Shown piece after piece: positions 34,370 to 46,862 of a DNA stretch of 64,000 bases. The translations under genes and the position numbers were made by a program. The stretch lies in assembly GCA_029204225.1 (NCBI GenBank), contig CM055104.1, positions 51,452,294-51,516,293 on the forward strand, written 5' to 3'. A model generated the notes under the pieces. The model was not told the DNA's origin and did not search any database. It worked only from the letters and a program-made list of their open reading frames with translations. The stretch is from Diphasiastrum complanatum. Lineage: Eukaryota > Streptophyta > Lycopodiopsida > Lycopodiales > Lycopodiaceae. The number at the start of each line of letters is the position of its first letter. Position 1 is the first letter of the stretch.

Positions 34370-35707
34370 AGACGACGCTAAGCTTACTTCCTTGTTGAGA
34401 ACCTTGTCCCTGATGTAGTGATATATGATTTCAATGCTCCTAGAGTGAAATCTAGGGTTGGCCGATAAGGCAATAGCACTCTGATTATCACAAAATAAAA
34501 TTGTAGGGCTATATTGATTTAGATTAACATCAGACAATAAATTTCTCAACCAGAACGCTTCCTTGATAGATTGAGAAGCAACAATGTATTCTGCTTCTGT
34601 AGAAGAAAGTGCGATAGAAGTTTGCTTACGACTGTTCCATGAGATAGGACCGCCGTTGAAGAAGAATGTAAATCCAGATGTGGATTTACTATTGTCTACA
34701 TCTCCTCCCCAGCTTGCATCAGAATAACCACTGAGCTGATGAAGATTGTCATTGCTGACATCTCCATAGTAGATGCACTAGTCCATGGTAGCTTGAATAT
34801 ATCTCATGACTCGTATGAGAGCCTTCCAATGGGTAATGCTAGGACTAGCCATGTATTGGTTGAGTGAGCTTACAACAAAGAGATATCAGGTCTTGTACAA
34901 ACCATTGCGTACATGAGAGATCCTAGTATTGATCGATAGACATTGGTCCTTTGACAGATGCAGGCTTGGATCCATTGGTGAGTGAGCTAATTTATAATTC
35001 ATCAAATTGTATCTGTTAAGAACACTATGAAGATACCTTTGTTGAGTAATGTAAATCAGTCGATTTGTTTTGTCTCTATGGATTTGAATTCCTAGACAAA
35101 AGTGAGCTTCATTCAGATTAGTCATGTCAAACTCTGAAAACAACATATGCTTCGAATCCTTGACCATATTGGTATTGTTGTTGAAGAGCAACATATCATT
35201 CACATATAAGGTGATGATAATGAAAGATTGTTGTGATGACTTGGAATAGACACTGCAATCAGTAGTGCTTGGTTTGAATCCTTGTTTGATGAGGAATGTG
35301 TTGATCCTTTGAAACCAAGCTCTGGCAGACTGTTTCAAGCCGTACAGTGCTTTGTGGAGATTACAGACATGATTTTTCATACCTTCCAAAACGTATCCTT
35401 CGGAATGGATCATGTAGATATCTTCTTGTATCATTCCATTCAGATAGGCTATTTGTACATCGAGTTGATGCACTTCAAGGTCAGCAACTATAGCATAAGA
35501 AAAGAGCATTCGGATCGAAAAATGTTTGACGACTGGACTAAAAGTCTCACTGTAGTCGACATTCGGGATCTGGGTGAAACCTCATGCTACCAATCTTGCC
35601 TTTCTTCAGTCAATTGTTCCGTTAGCATTGTATTTGGTCTTAAAGATCCATTTGCAATCAATGATATTGCGGCCAATAGGAGCTTCGACTAATGACCATG
35701 TCCGGTT
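34370..35707 (-). pseudogene. Copia-L RT and RNase H fragment, unit 2
   Basis: Counterpart of 28352-27015. YVND replaces YVDD here too. Within RNase H there is an additional TAG near 34780 absent from unit 1. Confidence 0.9.
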
Positions 35708-36465
35708 CTTGATCAAAATGAAGCACCAGAAGAATAATTTGTTACGAATAGCTAGACAAATTATGTGTTACGAATGATTCGCGAAGAGCTAGACAGTGCC
35801 CAACTGATAGTTAATCACGAAACATTCGCGAAAGACAAGACTAAATGTTAGTCGTCTATTACCAGAAGGAGCAACTAGAAAGATCAGACAGAATGAATAA
35901 TAAGCATAGCAATATTAACACAAATCTGAATGCAGAACAAAGAATTGTATCAGATTAAGTATATCAAGTATACATGTCAATAATGCGGTAGAGCACAAGA
36001 CAATAGCAGATGAAACCACATGCCCTAGGAAGCTTATTCAAGCTGTAAAGGAATGAAAGCTTATTGTTGACAAATCAAAGAATCAATGCACAAAACATCT
36101 ACTTTAGTCTATCTCTGATAAGCTTTTCTTTTTCGTTCTCTCTCGCTTACTAACTTTTTTCTTGTTAATGAATACACAAATGGTATTCAATAGATGCATA
36201 ATGTTACAGGTGTGTAGATGAAAAAAGTATAGAGTGATGTGCTGTCTGTAGGAGATCGTGGGTGGCTGCAGTCGTCGTCCAGTTTGTTAACGCAGCTGCA
36301 TGAGCATGAAGAGGGTGTGACGTCAGCCTTTGCTTTTCGTCTTTCATCGCCTGTAAGAATTTGCATGTGAATATTCAGACTGCGCGACAATGCGAGTAAA
36401 TATGCAGCATAAATGGAGGTAGATTAAAAATGGGATTTAAGTGACTAGAGGAAAGAAATCCAATA
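35708..36465 (-). repeat. Truncated inverted copia-L LTR, unit 2
   Basis: Same fusion point to the RT fragment as in unit 1; TGACGTCA at 36318-36325. Confidence 0.85.
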
Positions 36466-36599
36466 GAAGATACTCGATCTGAGTCAGATTCTCCAGCATC
36501 TGACTCAGAGCTCAAGAAGACACGAGGTCTCTTGGCCGGGATACATCTAGGAGGAAGGGAAGCAGTTGGCATTCGAGATCCAGCCTTCTTGGGGACAAG

Positions 36600-36791
36600 C
36601 TATTTTTTCTTCCTCCTAGAGGTAGTACGCAAGTCGGTTGTATCTAGATGCAGGTCTCTCGAGGTGCTGACATTATCAACATGCAGACCAGAATATTTGT
36701 CCCGAAGCCTTTTGAGAATGACGAAATCCTTTGGCATGATGGTGACATGCTTACCATGCACTACCAAAAGACAAGTATAGGACAAAATCTT
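36600..36791 (-). pseudogene. Histone H3-like C-terminal exon, unit 2
   Basis: Counterpart of 29436-29245 with a few substitutions (Trp to Cys before the VVHGKH segment, Arg to Lys, Pro to His). VTIMPKD and the basic tail with its TAG are conserved. Confidence 0.5.
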
Positions 36792-36913
36792 CTACAACAC
36801 CCTAAAATGGCTCAATTATTAAGTTATAGTTACATGATTTTTTATATATATTTTGTTATGATTTACGTTAGTTATAATTTTATTTAGTTTTCATATTTTT
36901 TTGAATTTTCAAT

Positions 36914-37975
<1,062 letters not shown>

Positions 37976-37996
37976 CAGGCATGTACAATACTGTAA

Positions 37997-38570
37997 AAAT
38001 AGGCTATAAAAATCTCGGCGAAGGTTTCTAGGGATCTGAACCTATCAAGCGAACGTTTTCTAGGGCTGACGAAGGATGAACCTTTGCCCAAGAGGGTCCT
38101 TCGCCCATGTAATGTCATAAATGCTTTTTTCCACAATCTGAACCTATGGACAATCTAATTTTGACATTTTAAGATCATTTAGCGAATGTTCATAATGACG
38201 TTATGATGCTCGACGAAGGTTCCCAAAATGGCATATCACTGAACATTCGTCTGACTCAAAAATTTTAATTTTTTCTTGTCAGAAACCTTCGCCCACCTCA
38301 ATTTAGATAATCAAAGGTGGATGTATGGTCTGAGAGCTCAACGAAGGTTTCTGATACTGTATTGGCCAAATCGACCCAAAACAGTGGTTTTCTAAGTCAT
38401 TTTCCATAAAAATATTGTGCTTCTGTTTCCTTATGCTGATGACTTCTTGACTTTTGCTCATCAGTCTTTTCTTATTTTTTTTTTCAATTGCCTTTTTCCA
38501 AAAAACATCATCAAATCAAATACTAAAAACAAAAAATTGAAAACAAATAAAATGAAAAAATATATTGAGA
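37997..38570 (-). repeat. 3' non-coding region of the gypsy element
   Basis: Lies downstream of the integrase stop on the minus strand. It carries exact CGAAGGTT/AACCTTCG octamers at 38019, 38214, 38284 and 38342. It matches 1555-2035. The expected polypurine tract and 3' LTR are missing; the (AT)n tract abuts instead. Confidence 0.75.
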
Positions 38571-39310
38571 TCAGGCTTGCTGAACTGGCGGAGCAGGCTG
38601 CCGAAACTTGCGTAATCGGTTGTCATTTACTGGAGTATCAAATTGTTTTCCATCCAAGTGCTCAAGAATTACTGCGTCACAGTTCAAAATTTCTCTCACT
38701 TTATACGGGCCTTCCCCAGTAAACTTCAACTTACCCTTGATCAACTTGGTTTTGTACGTCAATGCAAGATCTCCTGCTTTCAGATCTTTTTTATGCAATC
38801 GCCGATCGTGCCATGCCTTGCGGCGGGCTTTCTCTAATGCTAAGGCATGAACTGCCATCAATCGGGTTTCACATAATTTGTGCAACGCATCGTGGCGAAG
38901 TTGAAAAGACTGATCATCATTTAATCATTTCGTTGCTGCTATGCGTAAAGATGGGATTAAAAATTCAATTGGCATAACAGCATCTTGACCATAAACCAGT
39001 TGAAAAGGTAAGCGGTTCTGAATGCCCATAATGCTGCATACAGTTTATGTTCCCAATCAGACCGACTCGCTTCAACTGTCTTTGTCATAATGGTGCAGAG
39101 AATCTTATTGGAAGATTCAGCTTGGCCATTCCCTCTGGGATAATAGGGAGTACTAAATCTGTGTATAACAAAAAAATCTTCCAGTAAACACTTTAGTGTT
39201 TGATTTTTGATCGGACATCCAAATCTGACTATAATATTTTCATATAGAAACTTAGCTGTAGATTTCGCATCAGCTACTTTGACAGCTTTGGCTTCAACCC
39301 ACTTGGTCAT
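38571..39310 (-). pseudogene. Gypsy integrase fragment
   Basis: The N-terminal part reads WVEAKAVKVADAKSTAKF and RFGCPI, then skips to KNQTLKCLLEDF, so the segment that normally carries the second catalytic Asp (SDxG) is deleted. The STPYYPRGNGQAE block with the catalytic Glu remains. A separate frame (38885-38571) holds the C-terminal domain with GPYKV (the GPY/F motif) and ends at a TAG near 38571. The two parts are out of frame near 38950. Not functional. Confidence 0.85.
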
Positions 39311-39463
39311 ATAATCAGTTGCGACGATAATGTATCGGGCCTAAGATCCTTGAGTAGCGGGATGAATAGAACCAACATAATCCAGTCCCCATTTTTCAAA
39401 CGGTGCTTGTGATAAAACCGGATGTAAGGGTTCATAATTCTATCGAGTAGGCCGTCATGCTCG

Positions 39464-40380
39464 CTAGCAGACATCACATGTCTGAATAAAATTTTCTGTG
39501 TCCTTATGAAGCATAGGCCACCAACAACCGGATTGCAAAAGTTTGCGAATAGCAATATCTGTAGAGAAGTGTCCTCCACCCATGCCATCATATGAAAACA
39601 TGATTAGATCTGATACTTCATGCGGTAAAACACATCTTCGTAAAATATTATCTGATCCACGAGGATACAATTGTCCTGCAATTAATTGATAAGGTTGAGT
39701 CTTATGAATCAATTGTCTTTTCTGTACTTTTGTCAAAGAGTCATTTGGTTGTCCTAGCATCAGGCTCAACAATATCTGCCGCCCACTCAGGTACCGCTGC
39801 AACATAGAACAACGTAGCATCTGGCAGTTCATCATCCACTTTAGTATTAACTGGTGCGGATTCAATTCGTAAAACATGATCGGCTAGATAATGTTGCTTT
39901 TCCTTTCTGACCACAATTTGAAAGTCAAATTCAGTCAATAATGATAACCATCTTGCAATACGTCCAGTATTACATGTCTTATTTATCAAGTAAAGTAACG
40001 GTTGATGATCCGTATAAAATGCAAAGTGCGTTTCCATGAGAGAGTGACAAAATTTCCGAACAGAAAAAATCATGACTAGCGCTTCAAGTTCTATTGTTGA
40101 ATAATTCTTCTCTGGATCTGTAAACTGTCTGCTTGCAAATCGTATAGGATAATCCTTCTTTTAGTCACCTGGCTGTGTCAAAACTGATCCAATGGCGTAT
40201 TTTGAGACGTCCGTATGAACATGAAACTCTAATGTCCAATCTGGAGAACATAGTATTGGTGCTAATGATAATGCTTTTTTTAACTTTTCAAAGGCTTCTA
40301 ACGCCTACAGTCCAAATAGGAACAATAGTTAATTTGTATATAGGTCGTGCTAAATCCGCAAAGAAGATAATAAAAATTCA
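39464..40380 (-). pseudogene. Gypsy RNase H and integrase zinc-binding region
   Basis: 40073-39741 encodes gypsy RNase H (FAFYTDHQPLLYL, RIARWLSLLTEFDF, LADHVLR). 39660-39464 holds the H2C2 integrase zinc finger (LPHEVSDL, GGGHFS, CDVC). Several frameshifts and stops separate the blocks. Confidence 0.85.
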
Positions 40381-41424
40381 CTAGTAGTTCCCATGACCCA
40401 TAAATACACAAACTCCTCGAATTGTTATTGGCGGTGGCAATTCCACAATAACTTTGATCTTAGAGTAATCGGTGACAATACCATGTCTTGATATCACATG
40501 TCCAAGCACCACTCGGTGAGAAACCCATATCTGGCATTTTTCTGGATTTAGAGAAATCTGATATTTGCGACATCTTTCAAAGACTTTTTCCAATCGATCC
40601 AGGTGGTCTGTATCTGTACTATGAACTCCCAAGTCGTCCGAGGAAATTTCAAGGAATTTCTGCAGATAATCTTTAAAGGCAAATTGCATTACTCTTTGGA
40701 ATAAACTTGGTGCATTACAGAGTCCAAACGGCATTACTTTGTAAGCATAGGTGTCTCATTCTATTGCAAAAGCAGTTTTGTGGCAATCGGCAGGTGCAAT
40801 CTTAACCTAGTTGTAACCACTAAATCCATCCAAGAAACTATAAGCTTCCGCTCCAGCAAGGTGATCCAAAATGCTTTCAGTAAAAGGTAACGGAAAGTGA
40901 TCCTTTCGTGTCACCTTATTCAATGCTTTGAGATTCACACAGATTCGCAGTTTTCCATTTTTCTTAGGAACAATGACAATCGGTAAAATCCATTCAGTAT
41001 GCTCAATCTCATAAATGAAATCGGCGTCAAACAATCTCTGAAGTTCTTTCTTTATCAGATCTGCCACATTAGGATTACAGCGATAGAACTTTGTAACCCT
41101 TGGTATTGCATCAGGTACTAAAGGTATGGTATGTTCAATGACTGATGTCGGAATACCCTTCAAATCTTGATAAGTCCATGCAAAACAATCTTGATACTTA
41201 ATAAGTAGCAAACGGAGTGCTTGATATTGTTTAGAAGTAAGTTGTGATCCCACTTGTACAATCTTTTTTGGTTCTCCTGGTTCTGCAAGATTCATTGGCT
41301 GCATCCTAGCTGGGCCATCGTAAATCTCTTTAGATTCCGACATGTGTTCTTCAGGTTTATGATGTGCTTCAGTTAACATGATATCCACATCATCTAGTGT
41401 ATAATGTTTAAAATGCTCTGGCAT
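40381..41424 (-). pseudogene. Gypsy reverse transcriptase
   Basis: Ordered RT motifs of Ty3/gypsy: KYQDCFAWTYQDLKGI, VPKKNGKLRICVN, YSFLDGFSGYN, MPFGLCNAPSLFQRVM. The catalytic box reads SSDD in place of the usual (Y/F)(V/L/M)DD. Stops near 40807 and 40758 interrupt the frame. An acidic linker (41424-41200) precedes the RT fold. Confidence 0.9.
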
Positions 41425-41435
41425 ATCATGTTGGA

Positions 41436-42960
41436 CTACATTTGCTTGTTCTTTTTCGAAAGGACTTGTCTTGGATCTTCATTTATCTTCTTAGCAGGAA
41501 TTAATCGTGGAGGTGATGACTTCCGGGATGATAAATCTTTCTTCTCAAGTGAAGACTTCCTAGACGATGATGTCTTGCTAGAGATCTGACTTGAAGAATC
41601 ATTCTTGACTTTTCCTTTGTCTTTTTCCAATAGAGGTGGCACTTCTTTTAAATCAAACTTTTGAGAGGGATTTTCCCATTTCAGGATCGTATTATAATGT
41701 TGCTTTGCTTGTTTCTTCGTCATCAAATCTGTCATCCTGTCTCCCTTCAATATAGCTGCTTTGGGCGATTTGATTGTTGGTTTCTCAGGAACATTACACA
41801 CTCCAAATTTGGTCGGATCCATATGATGTAGAATCTGTTCATCTGTAAGTTTTGCATTGCCGTCATAAGTTAAGGCATGGTTCATTGGTATGAGATCATC
41901 CTCAATTGGATCTGGTATAGGTTCCGTTGATATCCAAGCTACATTCAGCACCTTTAGTGAAAACGTGATTGGCATATCCAAAGTTTGATCTAACAAGGAA
42001 ATCTCGCTCATCTATGATTGACTATCTTGTTGACACATATATCATGCTATACAATCAATTGTTGCAAGAGATTCGTTCCAATTGACAGTATCCATTTGAG
42101 AATTATAGTGAACTCCCAATTTTTTCTCTGGTCAATCACAAGTGTGATCCGTTGTTGATGAATCGTCATCCGCTTTTTGAACCACTGGCTTGACAGTCCA
42201 AGTCGTAGGATCAATTTTAACTGCACGTTCACAATTTTCAAAAGTGATTTTGCCGGTACTCCAGTTATGAATGACTTGCGCAACTCGTAACCATGGACGT
42301 CCTAAGAGAACTTGGTAGACATTTGGTGCTTTTGATAAGTCCATCATGACGAAAGTAATGACGAACTGTACTCTTGCAATCCTGACAGGTATATCTTCCA
42401 CCATTCCTCGTGGACGAACCGTCGTTTGGTCAGCTAGCTTAATAGCAAAAGTAACAGGCTTAATCTTTGTAAGGCCCCATTTTGTACATAGCTTTGTAGA
42501 AATCAGGTTAACTCCTGAACCGCCGTCGATCGCGACTGATTCTTTAGAAAATTGTCTATGTTGTATTGGCAGAGTGATATTCTTTTGTTCACTTATTCAA
42601 GCTCCTCCAACATGTAGTACATTGTTAGATTCTTCAAATCCAGTACAAAAGAGCGGCTCCTGATGGTCTTCTGATTCTTCTTGAGCTAACTTTTGCGCTA
42701 AGACTTCTTTTGCTTTTGGCACCAACTTTAGGAGCCCTCCCAATGAAATATTGATCTTGCTAGAAAAAATATTCATGAGTAATTCTGTATGTGGTGCTTC
42801 TGGTTCCGTCATCTTGAAGGGTTCTTCGTGATGATGTAATTGATCATTCATATCCGAACGTAAATTTCTTGAAGGCTGCAATGGTGAAGACCGAACTTTA
42901 GCTATTACTTTAGTAGCTTCGAGTTCCTCTTCTTCTTACAAATGCTTAATCCACTGTCTC
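41436..42960 (-). pseudogene. Gypsy protease region and linker
   Basis: The aspartic protease is recognised by AIDGGSGVNLIS near 42540 and a VLLGRPWL segment near 42310. Plant gypsy proteases often carry DGG instead of DSG/DTG, so this may be native. 42011-41436 is a lysine- and serine-rich linker. The chain is interrupted by stops near 42597 and 42132. Confidence 0.75.
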
Positions 42961-42974
42961 ATATCCTGATATCT

Positions 42975-44042
42975 TCATTTTTTTGCATTAATATTTGGAT
43001 AAACTTTCGATGTTGTTGGTGTATCGTTCAATGGTATAGAATCAACAGGTACTGAATCCACTACTGGTTCTTTTTGCTTTTGTGCTCTGGTGACTACCAT
43101 CAAGGGTGCACTTGGTTTATTATGAGCTACCGATCCTTGCTTGATTGTTATCAAATTTACAGGTGCTGTAGCTGGTGGTGGCTTCGGTCTTGTTGGACAA
43201 TCTTTATAGCAATGCCCATATCCACACTCACGACAGAATGGTATAAATTTTTCTTTATTTGGGCATTCTGCAACTCTGTGATTTTCTCTACATGCAAAGC
43301 ATCCAAGTGGTGCTTTGGCCCAATTTCTCGAGGCTTGTTGTTGAGCGGCAGCATAAATGGCATATTGTTCTGAAAATCCACCTTCTTGATCATTACCATA
43401 GCTCCATTGCTCAGCACTTCCGTAAGGTTCTGGTTCCATCAAATTGGCAGGAGGAGCGGAGTGCTTTGGTGGGGCAGACAAGGCTAGACGCTCCGAGTAT
43501 CCAAGAGTAGATTATCCTAGTCTTGCTACTGGATTGCCTCCATACTGTGGATCTAGATATCCCATCTGGGCATATCGTTGCTGAATCATCTGAGGGTTGA
43601 AGTTGCAAAAGGCAGTCTCATGGTCAAGTGAATTACACAGATGGCAAACACTGATTTCCATTCGTTTTTTCTGCTGAGGACACTCGTTCATTGTGTGATT
43701 TCTTGTACAAATAGAACACCAGACATTTTTCTTGGTAGGAAAAGTCTTTGCAAACTTCTCAGGTTCCTTGTTCGCTTCTCCGTGGAAATTTTCCAATGCT
43801 TTGATCTTCTCATCAAATTGCAACTACAACTTTTCCATCTGTTTCTGCTGGGTCTTCCCAAGTTTCTCGAACTCATTGAGCATCATTTCTGCAGTAGCAT
43901 TGGCATTCATTGATGCAATAGTGGTGGATGGCGTAGTAGTCTGCCCTGTTGTATAAGACGACATACTGACATTCAGCTCATCATCTGAATCTTCATCCTC
44001 CTCCCGAATTGCATCGTCCATCGCATTTTGCAAAAGGAGCAT
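42975..44042 (-). pseudogene. Gypsy gag with four zinc knuckles
   Basis: Three open blocks (44042-43824, 43823-43512, 43481-42975) are in one frame, separated by two in-frame stops. They encode an acidic N-terminus, a coiled region (LNEFEKLGKTQQKQMEKL), then four zinc knuckles: CSICTRNHTMNEC, CHLCNSLDHETAFC, CFACRENHRVAEC and CRECGYGHCYKDC. Three have C-X2-C-X3-H-X4-C spacing, one the usual X4. A Pro-rich segment follows. Confidence 0.85.
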
Positions 44043-45240
44043 CTCCAGGAGTAGCCATTTAGATCAAATTGATACTGTGATTGGATATAGATTTTTTCAA
44101 AAACTATCTCAGATTAGATCTGTTAGCTCTATTCCACTTTTCAAGAATCTGATTCTATATGATGAGAACTAACCAAAATTAGATCAATCAATACTTCTTA
44201 GAAATGATAATTCTCTTAGAGTCCAATTCAGAATATATCAGATTTGATCCAAATTTTGATAGAGACTTGATCTGAAAAATCAGAAACTAAAAAGGGACTT
44301 GCGAAGGTTGGCTCGGCGAAGGTTCAACAGTGCTATTTTGGGATAAAAAAACTCTGAACACTTTTTTGACAATTTCTTGGAAAATAACCTTCGCCGAATT
44401 CTCAGATGGAAGATCTGACATAGATAAAACTATGGACAACCAGACGAAGGTTTTTGACGCAAGAAAATATAGTTTTTGTGATCTAGCGAGGGTAAAAATC
44501 AAGATTTTTTGTGATTTGATCAAGATAAATCCTCACCGAACTCAAAAATAGTATTTTTATATAAATAGAATGTTCTGAAAACTCGACGAAGGTTCTAGCG
44601 AAGGATCAAGAGTAATACTGATAATTTTGCAAAAAAGTGAGTTTTTTGACAAAAATATGACAATATGACAACTGATCCTCTAGAAACCTTTCTATTTTTG
44701 GTATTATTCTTCGCCAACCTGGCAGTGGATAGATCTGATTCACATCTAAGCACAGTGAATTAGGCGAAGGTTCTTTTTCTGTATTTTTTAGGATTTTGAT
44801 AATTTTTGGTGTTTTTTGGTGGTTTTTCTGATGTTTCTGGAAATCTGGTGGGAATTGATCTTCGCTCTTCAAACTGAAGGTTTTGTAAACAGAACCAAAG
44901 GTGTCTGCAACTCGGCGAAGGTTTCCTGAAATAGGGTAAAAAGTTTGGAGCCTTGATGACGCTTTTTGCCTCTTTTTGACCAATTTTGATAGATTTGACC
45001 GATTTTTGTTATTTTCTCTGATATCTCAGATCCAAATGGATCCTAAGATTAGTGATCTGAATAGATTTCTCTATTTAATAATCAGATTAAATTTTAAACA
45101 AGCAAATCCACTCAAAATCTTGCAAAATCAATCCCAAACTATCCCTACAATACAGTTTTAACACTATTCATGCCACAACAAGATGCCTAATGCAAGCTAA
45201 CCATCAGCCAAACATGCTGCAACTGAAAAATTGGCGTAGC
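44043..45240 (-). other. Gypsy 5' leader with CGAAGGTT motifs
   Basis: About 1.2 kb between primer site and gag, without coding motifs. Exact octamers lie at 44302, 44317, 44386 (inverse), 44445, 44587, 44765 and 44916, plus near matches. The same octamer marks the 3' non-coding end of this element. Confidence 0.7.
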
Positions 45241-45258
45241 TCCCCGGCAACTGCGCCA
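45241..45258 (-). other. Primer-binding site (tRNA-Asp type)
   Basis: TGGCGCAGTTGCCGGGGA on the minus strand matches the complement of the plant tRNA-Asp 3' end (TGGCGCCGTTGCCGGGGA) with one mismatch. This primer is typical of Athila/Tat-lineage gypsy elements. Confidence 0.75.
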
Positions 45259-45262
45259 AAAT

Positions 45263-45992
45263 TGTAGTGGGTTTCTTTCCTTGCCTAACCTGAATCCAAG
45301 ATCTAGTCAATCTAGCATCAAAGAGACGGAGTTAGTTATCACACGTAGGTTCGTTCCCATGAGAGCGATAGTATAGTTCAGATTTCAACATGAATGGAGG
45401 ATCTAACACTAACATCCATTAGCACTAAGCTTTCACACTACATCCACTAACCCTACTTCCATTAACCCTAGATCCACAACAATGATAGAAACTTACTCTT
45501 CTCTCTCTCCCTTTCTCGCTCACAAAAAGCATAAGAAATAGCAATCCCAATAATGATCAAATCCAACAATCAGCAAAATCCAAAGAAAGCATGAGAAATG
45601 GAGAAAAAGAGAGGAAGAGCAAGGACATTCATCAATCCATTTCTAAAGAGAACCAATCTGCTTTATTGAAATGAGGAAATGAACATGAGGAACAACTCGA
45701 GTTGGTCCCTTTTTATAGTAGAGAGGAGGACCCTGGCCTCTGAATCTATTGGTTCAGTCTTGCCTCTCTTTTCATTCAAATTTAAAAAAGTGTGGAACCC
45801 TCAAAATTGGAGGGAAACCCAACTTTATTCACTAACTTGACATTTAGGCCTTGCGACATTAAAAGTCCTGCAAAAAGGCCTAAAGTCCTTTTATTAACAT
45901 TCTAATTAATCAAATAACTATGTGATCATCGGGTTAGACTTACACACGCAGGGTGCCAAATCCCTCTTACTTATTAACTAGAGTTAGGATTG
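45263..45992 (-). repeat. 5' LTR of the gypsy element
   Basis: Ends CCCACTACA five bases before the primer site. It is matched in inverse orientation by 49266-49976 and in part by 47507-47595. A TATA box (CTATAAAAAGGG on the minus strand, near 45707-45718) fits a promoter. The outer edge is approximate and abuts a copia fragment. Confidence 0.75.
45707..45718 (-). promoter_or_regulatory. TATA box of the gypsy LTR
   Basis: CTATAAAAAGGG on the minus strand, about 450 bases before the LTR's 3' end. Confidence 0.45.
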
Positions 45993-45994
45993 CC

Positions 45995-46500
45995 TTGGGA
46001 TCCACAAACCCTCCAACAGGGACGTTGAATTTTGGTTTGAAGTATGATCAGCCTGAAGTGCCAACATTGGTAGGTTACACAGATGCTAATTGGGCAGGTA
46101 ATATTGATGATAGAAGATCTACTAGTGGTCATACATTCAGTTATGGTACAGCTGCAGTTTCATGGAGCAGCAAAAAGCAACCTACAGTAGTCTTATCTTC
46201 GACGGAAGCTGAATGTCGTGCACTCAACAATGCTACACAGAAAGCGGTATGGCTACGAAGATTGCTTGTCGATTTAGGTCAACCACAGGTGGATGCGACT
46301 ACTATTTCTTGCGACAACCAAAGTTGCATTCACCTTGCCAAAAGTCCAGTTCTACATGCTTGAACCAAGCAGATTGAAATACATTATCACTTTGTTCGAG
46401 AGAAAATACTTGATGGAACCATTGATCTTGTTTTTTGTAAATCTGAAGATCAAATGGCAGATATTTTTACTAAGTCATTAGGTAGATGTAAATTTTGAAA
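45995..46500 (+). pseudogene. Copia RNase H fragment
   Basis: Plus-strand frame with VGYTDANWAGN, RRSTSGHTF, WSSKKQPTVVLSSTEAE, CDNQSCIHLAKSP and, after a TGA at 46363, FVREKIL and DQMADIFTKSL. This is the end of a copia polyprotein; RT and everything upstream are missing. A purine-rich tract (GAGAGAGAG) leads into an LTR. Confidence 0.85.
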
Positions 46501-46553
46501 AGTTTCGTACTTTATTAGGAATAAAAGAATGTAATTTTATCATTGAGAGAGAG

Positions 46554-46653
46554 TATTAGAAACCAGTGATAAACTTGTTACTGTTTATGATTTATTGTTG
46601 ACAGCTGTAAGTAGTTGTAGGCTAGTCTATAGTCAACTACTAGTTTTTTTTTT

Positions 46654-46749
<96 letters not shown>

Positions 46750-46862
46750 GGGTTCATTGCACTCTCTTTCAGTGAGTGTGATATACAGTGATTGTGTGCT
46801 CTTCCTCCTCCTTGTGGTGATTACTTATGATGAATGACTGAGTGCTTATCAGATTCTTGACA
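46554..46862 (+). repeat. 3' LTR of the RNase H-bearing copia
   Basis: Starts TATTAGAAACC (probably TGTTAGAAACC originally) right after the purine tract and ends TTCTTGACA. It contains a (CT)n(AT)n tract at about 46658-46745. Confidence 0.55.

Larger units (their letters stand above)
29559..36913. repeat. Unit 2 of the 7.35-kb tandem duplication
   Basis: Second direct copy, joined end to start with unit 1 (about 10 bases of divergent sequence at the junction, 29559-29567). It retains all the parts of unit 1 in the same order. Confidence 0.95.

Noticed and set aside
22216-36913. The two 7.35-kb units as giant LTRs or a CRISPR-like array
   Set aside because: They abut directly, contain mixed gene and copia parts, and have no primer site, purine tract or regular spacers. 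Tandem duplication is simpler.
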